64,000 bases of DNA from Limanda limanda (lineage: Eukaryota; Chordata; Actinopteri; Pleuronectiformes; Pleuronectidae), in contig NC_083638.1 of assembly GCF_963576545.1 (NCBI RefSeq), forward strand, positions 3,947,619 to 4,011,618, given 5' to 3'. Position numbers and translations under genes: made by a program. Positions 44,010 to 55,566 of this stretch are shown here, piece by piece. The notes below the pieces were generated by a model. It did not search any database and was not told where the DNA came from. It was given only the letters and a program-made list of their open reading frames with translations. Position 1 is the stretch's first letter. Every line of letters begins with the position of its first letter.

Positions 44010-47000
44010 ATTCAACTTCCTTTTGGATTCACTTCTTCAAATCATCAAAATATAAAGATAATGACATTTAATAAAAAGATTTCTGCGCTGATTGAGAACT
44101 TTATTTTGATTTAAAAACTACAGGGAAGTTACTGAGACTTACAAAGTTACTTCAAACACTTCAGTGAACTTGAGTATTTACATTTTCTGCTGCTTTGTAA
44201 TTCTGCTCTATCCCATTTCAAGAAGTGAAGCAGTTTCTGCTGCTCCTACATTTATCTGATGACTTGACTCAGCTGCCAGATACTTTTCAGTTTTACCAAC
44301 TTACAAAATAAAACACTCATGATTGAAATAGTTTTCTTCATGAACCTCAGACGTTGTAAAACATTCGATTGACGTGTTTTTAGATGTGAAGAGTTTTCAG
44401 GAGATTTAACTTAAAGGTGGTTTCATGACATTGTTCAAAGGGAAAACATTTGATGTTTCCTCACGTTTATCTCGTGACTTTTGGAGGGATCCTGACCGCC
44501 AAGCTGGAAACCACTGGACTAAACTATGTGTAGTAATGGAAAATAAATGACAGACCCCCAAAAGTGAAGCTAAATTGCTCTATCGCCCCCTGGGAGCTGG
44601 CTGCAGTATTGATCATAAAAGATCTTCACTGTCAGAGTACACGTTTAATATGTTTTTTTAGAGATACATAACGAGGTTGATTGTTCGAGTACTTTCAATT
44701 TTAATACAGAAAGAACATTTTGTACTTTTACTGTCTGAAATTTGAAATGCATGACTCAAAATTCAGTACTTTTTCTGATTTATTTGCAGTTATACTCGAG
44801 GAAAGAATCCAAATCCACGTGGAGCCACTGGTTAGTACACAAACTCCACAACCCCAATACGTTGGAAAAAATAATTAAACCACAATATGCACACAACAGT
44901 TGTGTTGTGAGGATAAACAAATCCTTTAGAGTTAGTTGTTGTTCATGTTCAGCTCGTTTCTACCTCGATCGCTAAGCCGCCGCATGTCGGAGTGATGTCA
45001 TCCAATCTGGAGCAGGTGCTTTCATTGTTTTACTTCAATATGAACAATATGAACATCCAGCAATCCCAGATAAATATGATCTTATCCCAGCAGCGGGGGG
45101 TCAGAGGCGTTCAGGGGCAATAACAGAGCAGACGTGACGTGACTTCCTATGAGATGCAACTGATCAACAGGACTGAGAGATATAGATTTATAAGGTTTTA
45201 TTGTGGTATAAATGTCTATTATGTAGTTTTCAAAAATCTGTGTGAGTTTGTCGCTCAGTCAAAAATAGAGAAAGTTTGTTTTTTACGTAAACATTTTGAG
45301 GCAAAGTATTCAGAGCTTTTTGCTGCTGTCTTATAAAATATCACAAAATTCTGATAATTTTACTGTCAGTAAAAGTTGTTTTTCCCTCGGACTAAACATA
45401 TGTATTCCAGAAATTGATAATTTGAAGATTGAGAAATATCTGTCAGGTCATTTTTATAAAGAGAAATTAGATTTTTTTTTTTTCTATCTCCTCAAGTTTA
45501 AAATGTTTATCTTATCTAAAAGTCTGAGACGTCCGAGCGAGCGTACAGGAGGAACATGTCCTCAGCTGATTGGCTGTGACGGCCTGTTTACTCGGACTGC
45601 ACCTTTAATGTGATCAGCCTCAGTCTCACAGCAATCCTATCATCCGAGCCTGATCCCACCGCTCGCTCGTTACCTGCAGCTCCGACCGATTCTTTCTCCA
45701 GAACTCATGTTTAATTCAGGTCGGAGGAGACGCTTCACTCTGAGCTCACAGGAAACAGAACAGAGGAACTCTCTCCGTTCGGCCGTGTGACTTGAAGAGA
45801 GTTGCAGATGGACCTGAGGGGGGGGGGGGTGTCACTGTATCTGTGGCCCCGGGGGGGCGGCCCCGGCCACTGAGGGGGGGGGGGGTGCCCTGTTACACTT
45901 GGGCCTTTGAGTGGTGGGGAGCCGGGACAATGCTGTTTGTTAACACTCCTGACGGGGACCTTTGGGTCCTCTGAAACTTTAATGTGACTCTGCCAGCGAC
46001 CTGAGGTCAGAGATGAGCGCCGGCCCAACGCTGCCGTGTGGAAACTCAACGCCAGCGTCGAGGGGGGGGTGGGGGGGGGGGCATCGACTCCTGGCCTGGT
46101 TTTGTCTCCTGTGGCAGCGGTAATGAGGCGTCTGTCTCCACCTGCCGCACGGAGAGACCAGGCTGTCTCACAGGTCAGCTTTCTGATTTGACCAGAGGAG
46201 ACTTCAGGCTGAATGTTTTATAACACACAGCTTCCTTACTTCCTTTGTGACACACACACACTAACACACACACACAGACACACATACACACACACACACA
46301 CACACCTCAGTTACAAGTTTGATAGAAATGTAACGTGTTGGTTTTGTGTTTGAACCCCAGCAGTCATGTTGAAAGGTGAAGGACTTCAATCTGAGTGAGG
46401 ACATTCTTTGGCATAATCCATTCCCTAACCCCTTACCTTAACCTTAACTGAATGCCTAACTCTAACCTAAACCTCATTCTAACCCTAAAACCAACTCTTA
46501 TCCCTGAAACAGACCAATGACAAAGTGAGGACCAGGATGTGCTCACCTTGACATGGTCCTCACAAAGGTATAAGTACAGGAACTGCATTATTCCTTGTGT
46601 AGAAACAGGATTCATGTTAAACCACAGATTGTAACTCAGCTGATTCTTGCTCAGAAATACAGTGTACATGCGGCCGCACAGCTCCCCCCCCCCGTGGTCC
46701 TCCTGGGGGCCTCGTGGAGCTGGTGCAGTTGGCCTCAGGAATGAAAGCTGATCTTCGGTGGGTTTTGTCTTGGTGTAATCAGACAGCGACATCATCAATC
46801 ATGAGGGGGGGGAATTACAGCGGGCGACAATGGGAGATAAGATAATGAGCGGAGCCACAGCGAGCTGCTGAGGGACGGCTCGAGTTCCCGTCCTGATCAC
46901 ATGACCCGACCGCTGGGGGGGTGGGGTGGACGCACGAATCCAAGGCCAACGAGAAGAGTGTGAGTCGAGTAGAAGCGTCCGAAAAAAAGAACTGCACGAA

Positions 47001-47034
47001 GTTATACCTGTAGTTTCATCAAATTTAAGGTCAA
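44010..47034. other. Intergenic stretch; G-runs, short CA tract, minor repeats
   Basis: No supportable exon. Seen: a cgccccctgggagctggctg-type repeat at 44584, G runs at 45817-45890 and 46062-46080, an interrupted (CA)n at 46250-46306, and a degenerate ctaaccctaa-like interspersed repeat at 46425-46570. Confidence 0.6.
45440..45592. repeat. About 150-bp dispersed repeat, copy 1 (copy 2 at 57906-58047)
   Basis: The two copies share ctgtcaggtcatttt, ctatctcctcaagtttaaaa and aggaggaacatgtcctcagc then tgattggctg, with small indels. Same orientation, 12.4 kb apart, on either side of the LTR element. Confidence 0.8.
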
Positions 47035-47403
47035 TCAATCACATTTTATTTGTGTAGCCCATATTCACAAATCACAATTCGTCTCATAGGGCTTTAACAT
47101 GGTGAGACATCCTCTGTCCTTAACCCTCAACAAGAGTCAGGACAAACTACTGAAAACCCTTTTAACAGGTAAACACACGTAGAATCCTCAGAGAGACACA
47201 TGTGAGGATCCGTGTCCCAGGACGGACACAAGTGACACAGATGTGTAGAGGAGAACATCATCAGGATAAAGGTTTTAGCAGCATCGATGAGGGTAAACAT
47301 TTTGAAGGATAACTTCAATACTGTCAAGTAGTCCTGCTGCATTATAGTCTCTGGTCAGCAGCCAGATCACGATCCAGCATCAAGATGGTCTTTGTCAATT
47401 AAC
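47035..47403. repeat. Interspersed fish repeat into which the LTR element is inserted
   Basis: Starts tcaatcacattttatttgtg, with tctcatagggctttaacatg, ctctgtccttaaccctcaac and cccaggacggacacaagtga, a sequence order of a common short interspersed repeat in fish. It stops where the LTR starts at 47404 and does not visibly resume at 55567. Confidence 0.55.
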
Positions 47404-48279
47404 TGTTGTGCAATAGGAGTAGACTTGACGTTGGCTAATTATTAATAATCATGAAATATGATTATTAAAATAAAAATTATCTATCAAAAATAATTAAATT
47501 ATTAATTGAAGATGATCAGTAATCAAATAACAATAAAACCACTAATGAGAAAATAGGAATTATCAATTAGAAAGTACAAGCTGTCAATTAACAATGATAA
47601 GGTTATCAACCAAGAATAATGAAAATAATTAGTCAAAACAATAAAATTATCAATTTAAGAATAATACTATCTATATTAATAATTGAGAAAGGGGGGCACC
47701 ACCCTGGTTTCCCAGGGACCAACGATGTCAAGCTATAATTATCAGTCTCATAATGATAAATGTCAAATTAATAATGTCAATATTTTAATATTAACGATTA
47801 CTTAATAAACAGTGAAGGCTTCTAAGTTCGAGCACAGGCGATCATAATCCAGCTGCAATCACATACATATGCACAAATAATCACAGACTACAGATACTTT
47901 AATTACAAAAGTATTTATTAAAAAGGGGAAATAAAGTTATAATGTTATTCAATGATTTATCATTTTAACAAGCTCCAATATTTCAAAGGTAAACACAGCA
48001 GCAGCACTTATCACAATTCAGAAAATACATGGACAACCTGCGGTCTACCTATGTATGTCTGTCTCTATGTGTGTGTGTGTCTGTGTCAAAGTGTCTCTCT
48101 GTGTGTGTGTGTCTATGTGTGTGTGTGTGAAATAAAGTTAGTGTTATTTAATGATTCATCATCTTAACAAACTCCCATATTTCAAAGATAACAACAGCAG
48201 CTTATCACAATTTAGAACACGCATGTAACCTCTGGTCCATCTATGTGTCTCTGTGTGTGTGTGTGTCTGTCTGTGTCTA

Positions 48280-48336
<57 letters not shown>

Positions 48337-48776
48337 AAAAGAAGGGGGTGGCGATGACGCGTAGTGACATCACATCTAAGATGGAGGCCGATCATGATTC
48401 GTGGAATCAAGGCCTAAAAACTCTCAAAATGGCGGATTGACTACAAAACAAGATGGCGGAGCCGTTATGAATTTAGAGCCAGGATGGGAGGAGAGAGAGA
48501 GCGGAGGCGTGGCAATAATAGACTCAAAATGGTGGGTTAACTTGCGTTATTCAAGATGGAGTCTATGTTAATGACACCATGTGGCCGGAGCGCACACTGG
48601 TGGTCGTCACATGAATTACACAAAGGAAATTTTAGACAAAGAGAATTCTTATCTCTGCTTGGCTTTGGGGGCCGAATGGTTTCCAGATGTGTTCAGCCTC
48701 TCTAAGCATAGATTTAACTATGTGACATGACCTGTATTATAAATACAGGTCAGAAGTGTGTATAGGTCGGTTTAGA

Positions 48777-48824
<48 letters not shown>

Positions 48825-49925
48825 ATGAGAAAACATGTAAGGAGAGTCCAAAGAAGCTCTTAAAAATACGTCTGAGATGAGTTAACAGTGATTCACCCCT
48901 CAGCCCTCAAGCGAGCGTTGTGGGCCGAGGTTCTGATCGGTGAAATCACTGCAGACTCACACAGACGTTAACAGTGCGGGCGGAGGCGCTTCTCGCGGCC
49001 CTATTTACTGCAACACAAAACATTGCGATCCAACCGGAAACCGGAAGTAGCGGCTCGGAGTAGTGGCCGGCTAAAACAATGGAACACGGAAGTTCCATCA
49101 ACAAAATACACTCAAGTATTAAATCAACACGCTACATATTAAAACTAACATCTGCCCAGACAACATAAGCCTCTTACTGTGACCGTGATTTCGTGGGTTT
49201 CCTGCGCCTCGGCGCGAATCTCCCGGAAGTCCAGTGAACAATGTCTTGGCCTCTCAGGCGAGCTCCCGTGAGCACCGCAGCTGGGCCGGACCGGAGCGGA
49301 TCAGTCATGCTCCGTGACGGGATGAAGCTTGGTCTTCTTCTGCAGCAGCGGAGATCGTGCTGCCTCACAGGGACGTTCGGCTGCTTGTAGCCGTTGTAGA
49401 TCGTGTGGAGAAAGAATAAAGTAAAGTCCGTGTGGATAAGGAAACAGTCTGAGATCGTCCAGCGAGCAATTTCCTGTTTCGATGTCTAATCCCTTCCTTA
49501 GTTACTGAGTCGTGTGGTTAGACCTCTTGAGGTCAGAAAACAACTTGAGCAGCGTGGAAAAGAGGAGTACAAAGAAAGTCTCTTAAAAATACCGAGTTAA
49601 CTAGTAGAACCCCGGAGGGGTTCTGTTGTTGCTTGGGCATCTGAGTGAAGAGAGGGAGAAGTCTGTGAGTTCAGCCCTTTTAAGTCATGTCTCAGGTGAC
49701 TCCCCCCTGGGAGGAGGGGTCAGGGGTCAGTGTGGCCCTCCAGCCAATTGAGTTGTCAGGATTTGGCCCCCAGGGGCGGGCTTACCGTGGGGGACCAGGA
49801 CGTGATCTTTTGCCACATGGAGATAAGGGTCAATGCTGGGTTTTTAAATGTAAGGGGTTACCCGAGCCTGGCCTAAGGTTTTACGACCCTTTGTTCTAAG
49901 TCGGATCACTGGGCCTTGCCCAACA
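47404..49925 (-). repeat. 3' LTR (left copy)
   Basis: 2522 bp. Read on the minus strand: probable U3 49925 to about 48720; TATA-like atttataata inside the palindrome gacctgtatttataatacag (about 48753-48731); AATAAA at about 47920. Hence R could be unusually long, with U5 at about 47900-47404. It contains (AG)n at 48779-48821 and (GT)n at 48284-48329, plus five YY1-like motifs. U3/R/U5 limits are inference. Confidence 0.85.
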
Positions 49926-49937
49926 GTCCCCCTTTGA
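49926..49937 (-). other. Polypurine tract of the LTR element
   Basis: The minus strand reads ggtcaaagggggac directly before the 3' LTR's TGTTG. This is the standard position and composition for plus-strand DNA priming, and it is the best evidence for the element's orientation. Confidence 0.75.
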
Positions 49938-50714
49938 CCTGGGAAGTGGGTCGTTACCCAGTTTCCAGGGCACGCTAGGGTCGAGAGTCCAGTGATAATC
50001 CATGAGAGGTAATCCTTGAGTGGAGTTGAAGCATTGAAAGTTAGTTCATCATGAGGCATAAATGTCTTTGAGGCATGAGTCTAAACAGAGAGAGGTAATT
50101 GTCTGGGCAGACAGAGGCTAAACAACATATATTCTAAAACACGGCGCACATTTCAATTTCACATAATGCTTATCGGCAGTTATTGTTAACATACTGATGA
50201 ATTTCGGTGAAGAGTGAAATGAAAGAAAAGTGGAAAAAGGAACAGAAGAAAATGTTTGAGTAGGTGCTGGTGTTTTGAGGTAAACATGTGTGTTATTCTG
50301 TCAAACCAAAACATTTAGAACGGCGAGTCACGTTCTGTTGTTCGCTAATCTGTGAATATATGGTAAATCCTATTTCTAGGTTTGCAAATCTACAGATATT
50401 GAAATTTTTCTGCCAAGACTGAATTGCCAACTGTACCCGTGAGGGCTGCACAACCGTAGTGGTAACGACTTCAAAATCCTCAACGAGGTCTAAGGAGTTC
50501 ACTACCTGAACATACGTTATACAATTTACTGACAGAGGGTCTAAAGCATGCAGCTATTGATGGAGTGAGTGGTTTGAGCGGTCTTTGTTTTAAAATTGGG
50601 ATTTCTTCCCCTCCCCCTTTCAGGTGTGGAGGTGAGAGGGGGTTTCTGGCAGCGCCTCGGTCCTTCCCAGTCATTGAAGTCATCTTTAGGAGTGGAGAAG
50701 GAGGGCAACTGCTT

Positions 50715-51779
50715 CTAGTTTCGCCAACGGGGTTCAGTGTCTGGTCTCTTAGGGGAGCCTGGAGGAACACGTGGCACAATGTCTCTCATTGCTTCATCCA
50801 CACATCTCCGTATTAATTCCTCTGTGCCCGGATGCATCCCATGTGTTGGATTTCGGTCACCATCACTATACTCCTGGTATTGATGAGGTTTCCTTTGGTT
50901 ACAGCCCCTACTTCTCTGTGGAGAGGGATTCAGGTGCTGAGGTCGAAACTGTTTGTGGGGCTGGTTGAAATCCTCACCCCCTTGGTTTTGAGGGGCACCC
51001 TGTTGGAAGGGTCGTTGTTTCTGGTTCTCTTTGCTGGGGTTCATCCTGGCGTGGGGAAAGTTGTCATCTTCCAGCGCCGGGTCCACATTGAGTTGGACTT
51101 GAACTGCCAGAACCACGGTGTCGTCTTCGTTACACCCTCGGTTGTCTGGGTCGAAGCGATAAATGTCTTTTTCAAGGGGCTCTTGCCGCCGGTTGCGGAT
51201 TTCCTCTCTTTGAGGGGGTGCTGAGTCATCAGTGTCTTTTGACTCGAATGTGCCACGGTACTCATCTTCGTGGCCACCATCTCTTGCACCGGGGTTGGCG
51301 GACCATCCAGGACGCGACCGTGAGTCATGGTGCGCCTCTGCCTGAGTGGCAGACTGGGAATCTCCTTCAGCCCTCCAGGACGGAGTCCTTCCGTCGTTGT
51401 GATGTGGATCAGCATGGCTCCGTGCAGGATGTGTTCCTTCTGGCTGGAGTGGATGCTGTGTGTCCGCTGGACAGGCATTTGATGTTGCCTCATAGCGGTC
51501 GCAGGTCACTGCACGTCTAGGGGTTGAGTCCTGCTCCCCCTTTGGTGTTGAGTGGGTCGGAGCGGTGGACTGCTGGGTGTGTCTGGCTCTCCAGAGCAAA
51601 GCTCCCTCTGCATGAGGGTTGTGGAGCTGTGCTCGCAGCTGTTCTCCCAGTGTCTCTGCTCTGCTGGCTCCACCGGGAATGACGTCAGCTCCTGGCCCTG
51701 TCATCAGGGATCTCAGCTGGAGGGGGGGACAGCTCTGTTTGACTGTGCCCCCCTTTCTGCTGACCTTTGACCTGCGCAT
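50715..51779 (-). CDS. Gag-like ORF of the LTR element, family not recognised
   Basis: 354 codons, very hydrophilic, rich in Pro, Gln, Arg and Asp, with no membrane segment and no Cys-His knuckle that I can see. Two overlapping minus-strand ORFs in the other frames (52042-51713 and 51894-51685) precede it and look coiled-coil-like (Gln/Glu/Lys/Ala-rich). The original gag may therefore have begun near 52040 and now be broken by frameshifts, or be read with frameshifting. Position between leader and polypurine tract fits gag. A further 99-codon ORF (50779-50480) overlaps its end and has no recognised domain. Confidence 0.55.
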   Translation of the reverse strand: MRRSKVSRKGGTVKQSCPPLQLRSLMTGPGADVIPGGASRAETLGEQLRAQLHNPHAEGALLWRARHTQQSTAPTHSTPKGEQDSTPRRAVTCDRYEATSNACPADTQHPLQPEGTHPARSHADPHHNDGRTPSWRAEGDSQSATQAEAHHDSRSRPGWSANPGARDGGHEDEYRGTFESKDTDDSAPPQREEIRNRRQEPLEKDIYRFDPDNRGCNEDDTVVLAVQVQLNVDPALEDDNFPHARMNPSKENQKQRPFQQGAPQNQGGEDFNQPHKQFRPQHLNPSPQRSRGCNQRKPHQYQEYSDGDRNPTHGMHPGTEELIRRCVDEAMRDIVPRVPPGSPKRPDTEPRWRN

Positions 51780-52433
51780 GCTCCTGCACCGCCTGGTCCT
51801 GTTCTTTGCGGGTCTCGATGATATGCCGCAGGTGGGAGTTTTTCTCCTGCTCCGCTCGACATGCTGCTTTGCATGGCTCTGCGCGCCTTCGCATGTTCTT
51901 GGGTCTGCAGCTCGGCTCTCTGCTGGTAGAGGAGTGTCAGTTGACCCAGAGCATGGGGTATTTTCAGATGCGGGCCAGTGGGGTTGATGAGTGCATGGAC
52001 AGTTCTTGATCTTTCGATCGCAGGTACTTTAATCATACTCACTCAATTCACTCACCGCATCATTAGAAAAAAAATTAATCAGACTGGCTACAGTCTCTAA
52101 TAGGACCTCTGGTCCTGAGGGAGCACTTGCCCCACGGTGTTACATGCTACTCATCTTCTGAGTGCGAAAAGGCACCTGGTGGACTGCTCAAGCTTGCTTG
52201 GATAAAGTGGGTAAAACACTTAATTAAAAACTACACAACAAGATACACAGGTGAGCTTCACCCTGTGTCTATAAAGTAGCAATGAAGGATAGCTCGGTGG
52301 CTCAATCCTTAAGACCTAGTTGGTCAACAACTAGTCTTCTCAAAACTAGTCTCTCAAATCTAGTTTGTCTCCTTAAGATCAAAAAAACATGCAGAAAATC
52401 TCCTATAAAAATTACTAACTACTGAAACGCAGT

Positions 52434-52900
52434 CAGCAACCAACCATAGTTACACAAAAGTCTGTTTAGCAAAGGGAATTTAAGAATAAAGAAACTTCAA
52501 AGAGAAATTAGTTTCGAACCTATGTCTCTCTTCAAAAATTTAATCATAATTATTGTGCATTGAGATGACACAACCACTTATATGCTAGAAGCAACCAACC
52601 ACGGATACACAAGGCACTAGTATACCTGCTTGGGACAGGTGCAAAGGGATTACAATAAAAATTTTCAAAGAGAAATAAATTCCTAGAATTATTTTTCTCC
52701 TTTCTTAAATTATTTATGATTCTTGTGCCTCGAGAACACAACCACCGATTGCAATCTGCAGCCAATTACGGATACACCAGGCACTGGTAAACCGGTTTGG
52801 TAAAAGTTCAAATGAATTAAAAATAAAACTTTGCAAAGAAGAATAAATTTCCAAAATTATTTTCTTCTTCAACAACGAATCATGATCAATACCAAATGAG
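52434..52900 (-). repeat. Leader tandem repeat, three diverged units of about 160 bp
   Basis: Units begin near 52434 (cagcaaccaaccatag), 52590 (agcaaccaaccacggatac) and 52759 (cagccaattacggatac). Each is followed by an AT-rich part with caaagagaaat/caaagaagaat and attattttc. They lie between the primer-binding site and the gag-like ORFs. Confidence 0.65.
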
Positions 52901-53033
52901 AGAAAGCAAAAGTTTTGAAAAAAATCAAATTTTCAAAAAAAATTTAAATTTTTCAAAAAAATTAAATTTCTGGAAAAAAAAGAAAGAATCTGGATTATTG
53001 TACACAGTATTATGATACAGCTGGAGTTAGATC

Positions 53034-53051
53034 GCCTCACAGGGGGCACCA
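53034..53051 (-). other. Putative tRNA primer-binding site of the LTR element
   Basis: The minus strand reads TGGTGCCCCCTGTGAGG, four bases (taaa) after the 5' LTR. TGG is expected because tRNAs end in CCA. I cannot name the tRNA with confidence. Confidence 0.55.
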
Positions 53052-53055
53052 TTTA

Positions 53056-53931
53056 TGTTGTGCAATAGGAGTAGACTTGACGTTGGCTAATTATTAATAA
53101 TCATGAAATATGATTATTAAAATAAAAATTATCTATCAAAAATAATTAAATTATTAATTGAAGATGATCAGTAATCAAATAACAATAAAACCACTAATGA
53201 GAAAATAGGAATTATCAATTAGAAAGTACAAGCTGTCAATTAACAATGATAAGGTTATCAACCAAGAATAATGAAAATAATTAGTCAAAACAATAAAATT
53301 ATCAATTTAAGAATAATACTATCTATATTAATAATTGAGAAAGGGGGGCACCACCCTGGTTTCCCAGGGACCAACGATGTCAAGCTATAATTATCAGTCT
53401 CATAATGATAAATGTCAAATTAATAATGTCAATATTTTAATATTAACGATTACTTAATAAACAGTGAAGGCTTCTAAGTTCGAGCACAGGCGATCATAAT
53501 CCAGCTGCAATCACATACATATGCACAAATAATCACAGACTACAGATACTTTAATTACAAAAGTATTTATTAAAAAGGGGAAATAAAGTTATAATGTTAT
53601 TCAATGATTTATCATTTTAACAAGCTCCAATATTTCAAAGGTAAACACAGCAGCAGCACTTATCACAATTCAGAAAATACATGGACAACCTGCGGTCTAC
53701 CTATGTATGTCTGTCTCTATGTGTGTGTGTGTCTGTGTCAAAGTGTCTCTCTGTGTGTGTGTGTCTATGTGTGTGTGTGTGAAATAAAGTTAGTGTTATT
53801 TAATGATTCATCATCTTAACAAACTCCCATATTTCAAAGATAACAACAGCAGCTTATCACAATTTAGAACACGCATGTAACCTCTGGTCCATCTATGTGT
53901 CTCTGTGTGTGTGTGTGTCTGTCTGTGTCTA

Positions 53932-53984
<53 letters not shown>

Positions 53985-54425
53985 AAAAGAAGGGGGGTGG
54001 CGATGACGCGTAGTGACATCACATCTAAGATGGAGGCCGATCATGATTCGTGGAATCAAGGCCTAAAAACTCTCAAAATGGCGGATTGACTACAAAACAA
54101 GATGGCGGAGCCGTTATGAATTTAGAGCCAGGATGGGAGGAGAGAGAGAGCGGAGGCGTGGCAATAATAGACTCAAAATGGTGGGTTAACTTGCGTTATT
54201 CAAGATGGAGTCTATGTTAATGACACCATGTGGCCGGAGCGCACACTGGTGGTCGTCACATGAATTACACAAAGGAAATTTTAGACAAAGAGAATTCTTA
54301 TCTCTGCTTGGCTTTGGGGGCCGAATGGTTTCCAGATGTGTTCAGCCTCTCTAAGCATAGATTTAACTATGTGACATGACCTGTATTATAAATACAGGTC
54401 AGAAGTGTGTATAGGTCGGTTTAGA

Positions 54426-54465
<40 letters not shown>

Positions 54466-55566
54466 ATGAGAAAACATGTAAGGAGAGTCCAAAGAAGCTC
54501 TTAAAAATACGTCTGAGATGAGTTAACAGTGATTCACCCCTCAGCCCTCAAGCGAGCGTTGTGGGCCGAGGTTCTGATCGGTGAAATCACTGCAGACTCA
54601 CACAGACGTTAACAGTGCGGGCGGAGGCGCTTCTCGCGGCCCTATTTACTGCAACACAAAACATTGCGATCCAACCGGAAACCGGAAGTAGCGGCTCGGA
54701 GTAGTGGCCGGCTAAAACAATGGAACACGGAAGTTCCATCAACAAAATACACTCAAGTATTAAATCAACACGCTACATATTAAAACTAACATCTGCCCAG
54801 ACAACATAAGCCTCTTACTGTGACCGTGATTTCGTGGGTTTCCTGCGCCTCGGCGCGAATCTCCCGGAAGTCCAGTGAACAATGTCTTGGCCTCTCAGGC
54901 GAGCTCCCGTGAGCACCGCAGCTGGGCCGGACCGGAGCGGATCAGTCATGCTCCGTGACGGGATGAAGCTTGGTCTTCTTCTGCAGCAGCGGAGATCGTG
55001 CTGCCTCACAGGGACGTTCGGCTGCTTGTAGCCGTTGTAGATCGTGTGGAGAAAGAATAAAGTAAAGTCCGTGTGGATAAGGAAACAGTCTGAGATCGTC
55101 CAGCGAGCAATTTCCTGTTTCGATGTCTAATCCCTTCCTTAGTTACTGAGTCGTGTGGTTAGACCTCTTGAGGTCAGAAAACAACTTGAGCAGCGTGGAA
55201 AAGAGGAGTACAAAGAAAGTCTCTTAAAAATACCGAGTTAACTAGTAGAACCCCGGAGGGGTTCTGTTGTTGCTTGGGCATCTGAGTGAAGAGAGGGAGA
55301 AGTCTGTGAGTTCAGCCCTTTTAAGTCATGTCTCAGGTGACTCCCCCCTGGGAGGAGGGGTCAGGGGTCAGTGTGGCCCTCCAGCCAATTGAGTTGTCAG
55401 GATTTGGCCCCCAGGGGCGGGCTTACCGTGGGGGACCAGGACGTGATCTTTTGCCACATGGAGATAAGGGTCAATGCTGGGTTTTTAAATGTAAGGGGTT
55501 ACCCGAGCCTGGCCTAAGGTTTTACGACCCTTTGTTCTAAGTCGGATCACTGGGCCTTGCCCAACA
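53056..55566 (-). repeat. 5' LTR (right copy)
   Basis: 2511 bp, apparently identical to the left copy except for shorter GT and AG runs and one extra G. Ends are TGTTG/CAACA. Right flank tgactcacac at 55567. Confidence 0.85.

Larger units (their letters stand above)
47404..55566 (-). mobile_element. Young non-autonomous LTR retrotransposon with about 2.5-kb LTRs
   Basis: Two direct repeats, 47404-49925 (2522 bp) and 53056-55566 (2511 bp), both start TGTTG and end CAACA. Wherever I compared them the LTRs differ only in microsatellite lengths (a GT run, a G run, an AG run), and all shared ORFs are identical. Orientation is minus: a polypurine tract (caaagggggac) abuts the 49925 LTR, and a primer-binding-like TGGTGCCCCCTGTGAGG lies 4 bases after the 53056 LTR. 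The 3.1-kb interior holds a tandem-repeat leader and a gag-like ORF, with no protease, reverse transcriptase or integrase seen. Flanks (taac / tgac) give no perfect target duplication. Whether the parent was a retrovirus-like or Gypsy-like element cannot be told. Confidence 0.9.

Noticed and set aside
46038..46223. Thrombospondin-like exon (VSCGSGNEASVSTC)
   Set aside because: It lacks the Trp/Arg/Cys pattern of TSP1 repeats, the frame runs through a poly-G tract, and no partner exons are seen.
46425..46570. Interstitial telomere (ctaaccctaa-like units)
   Set aside because: The units are degenerate and embedded in a dispersed-repeat sequence (gtgaggaccaggatgtg ... tcctcacaaagg), not a TTAGGG array.
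50832..51987. Plus-strand ORFs opposite the gag-like frame
   Set aside because: The polypurine tract and primer-binding position fix the element on the minus strand, and the minus ORF is much longer.
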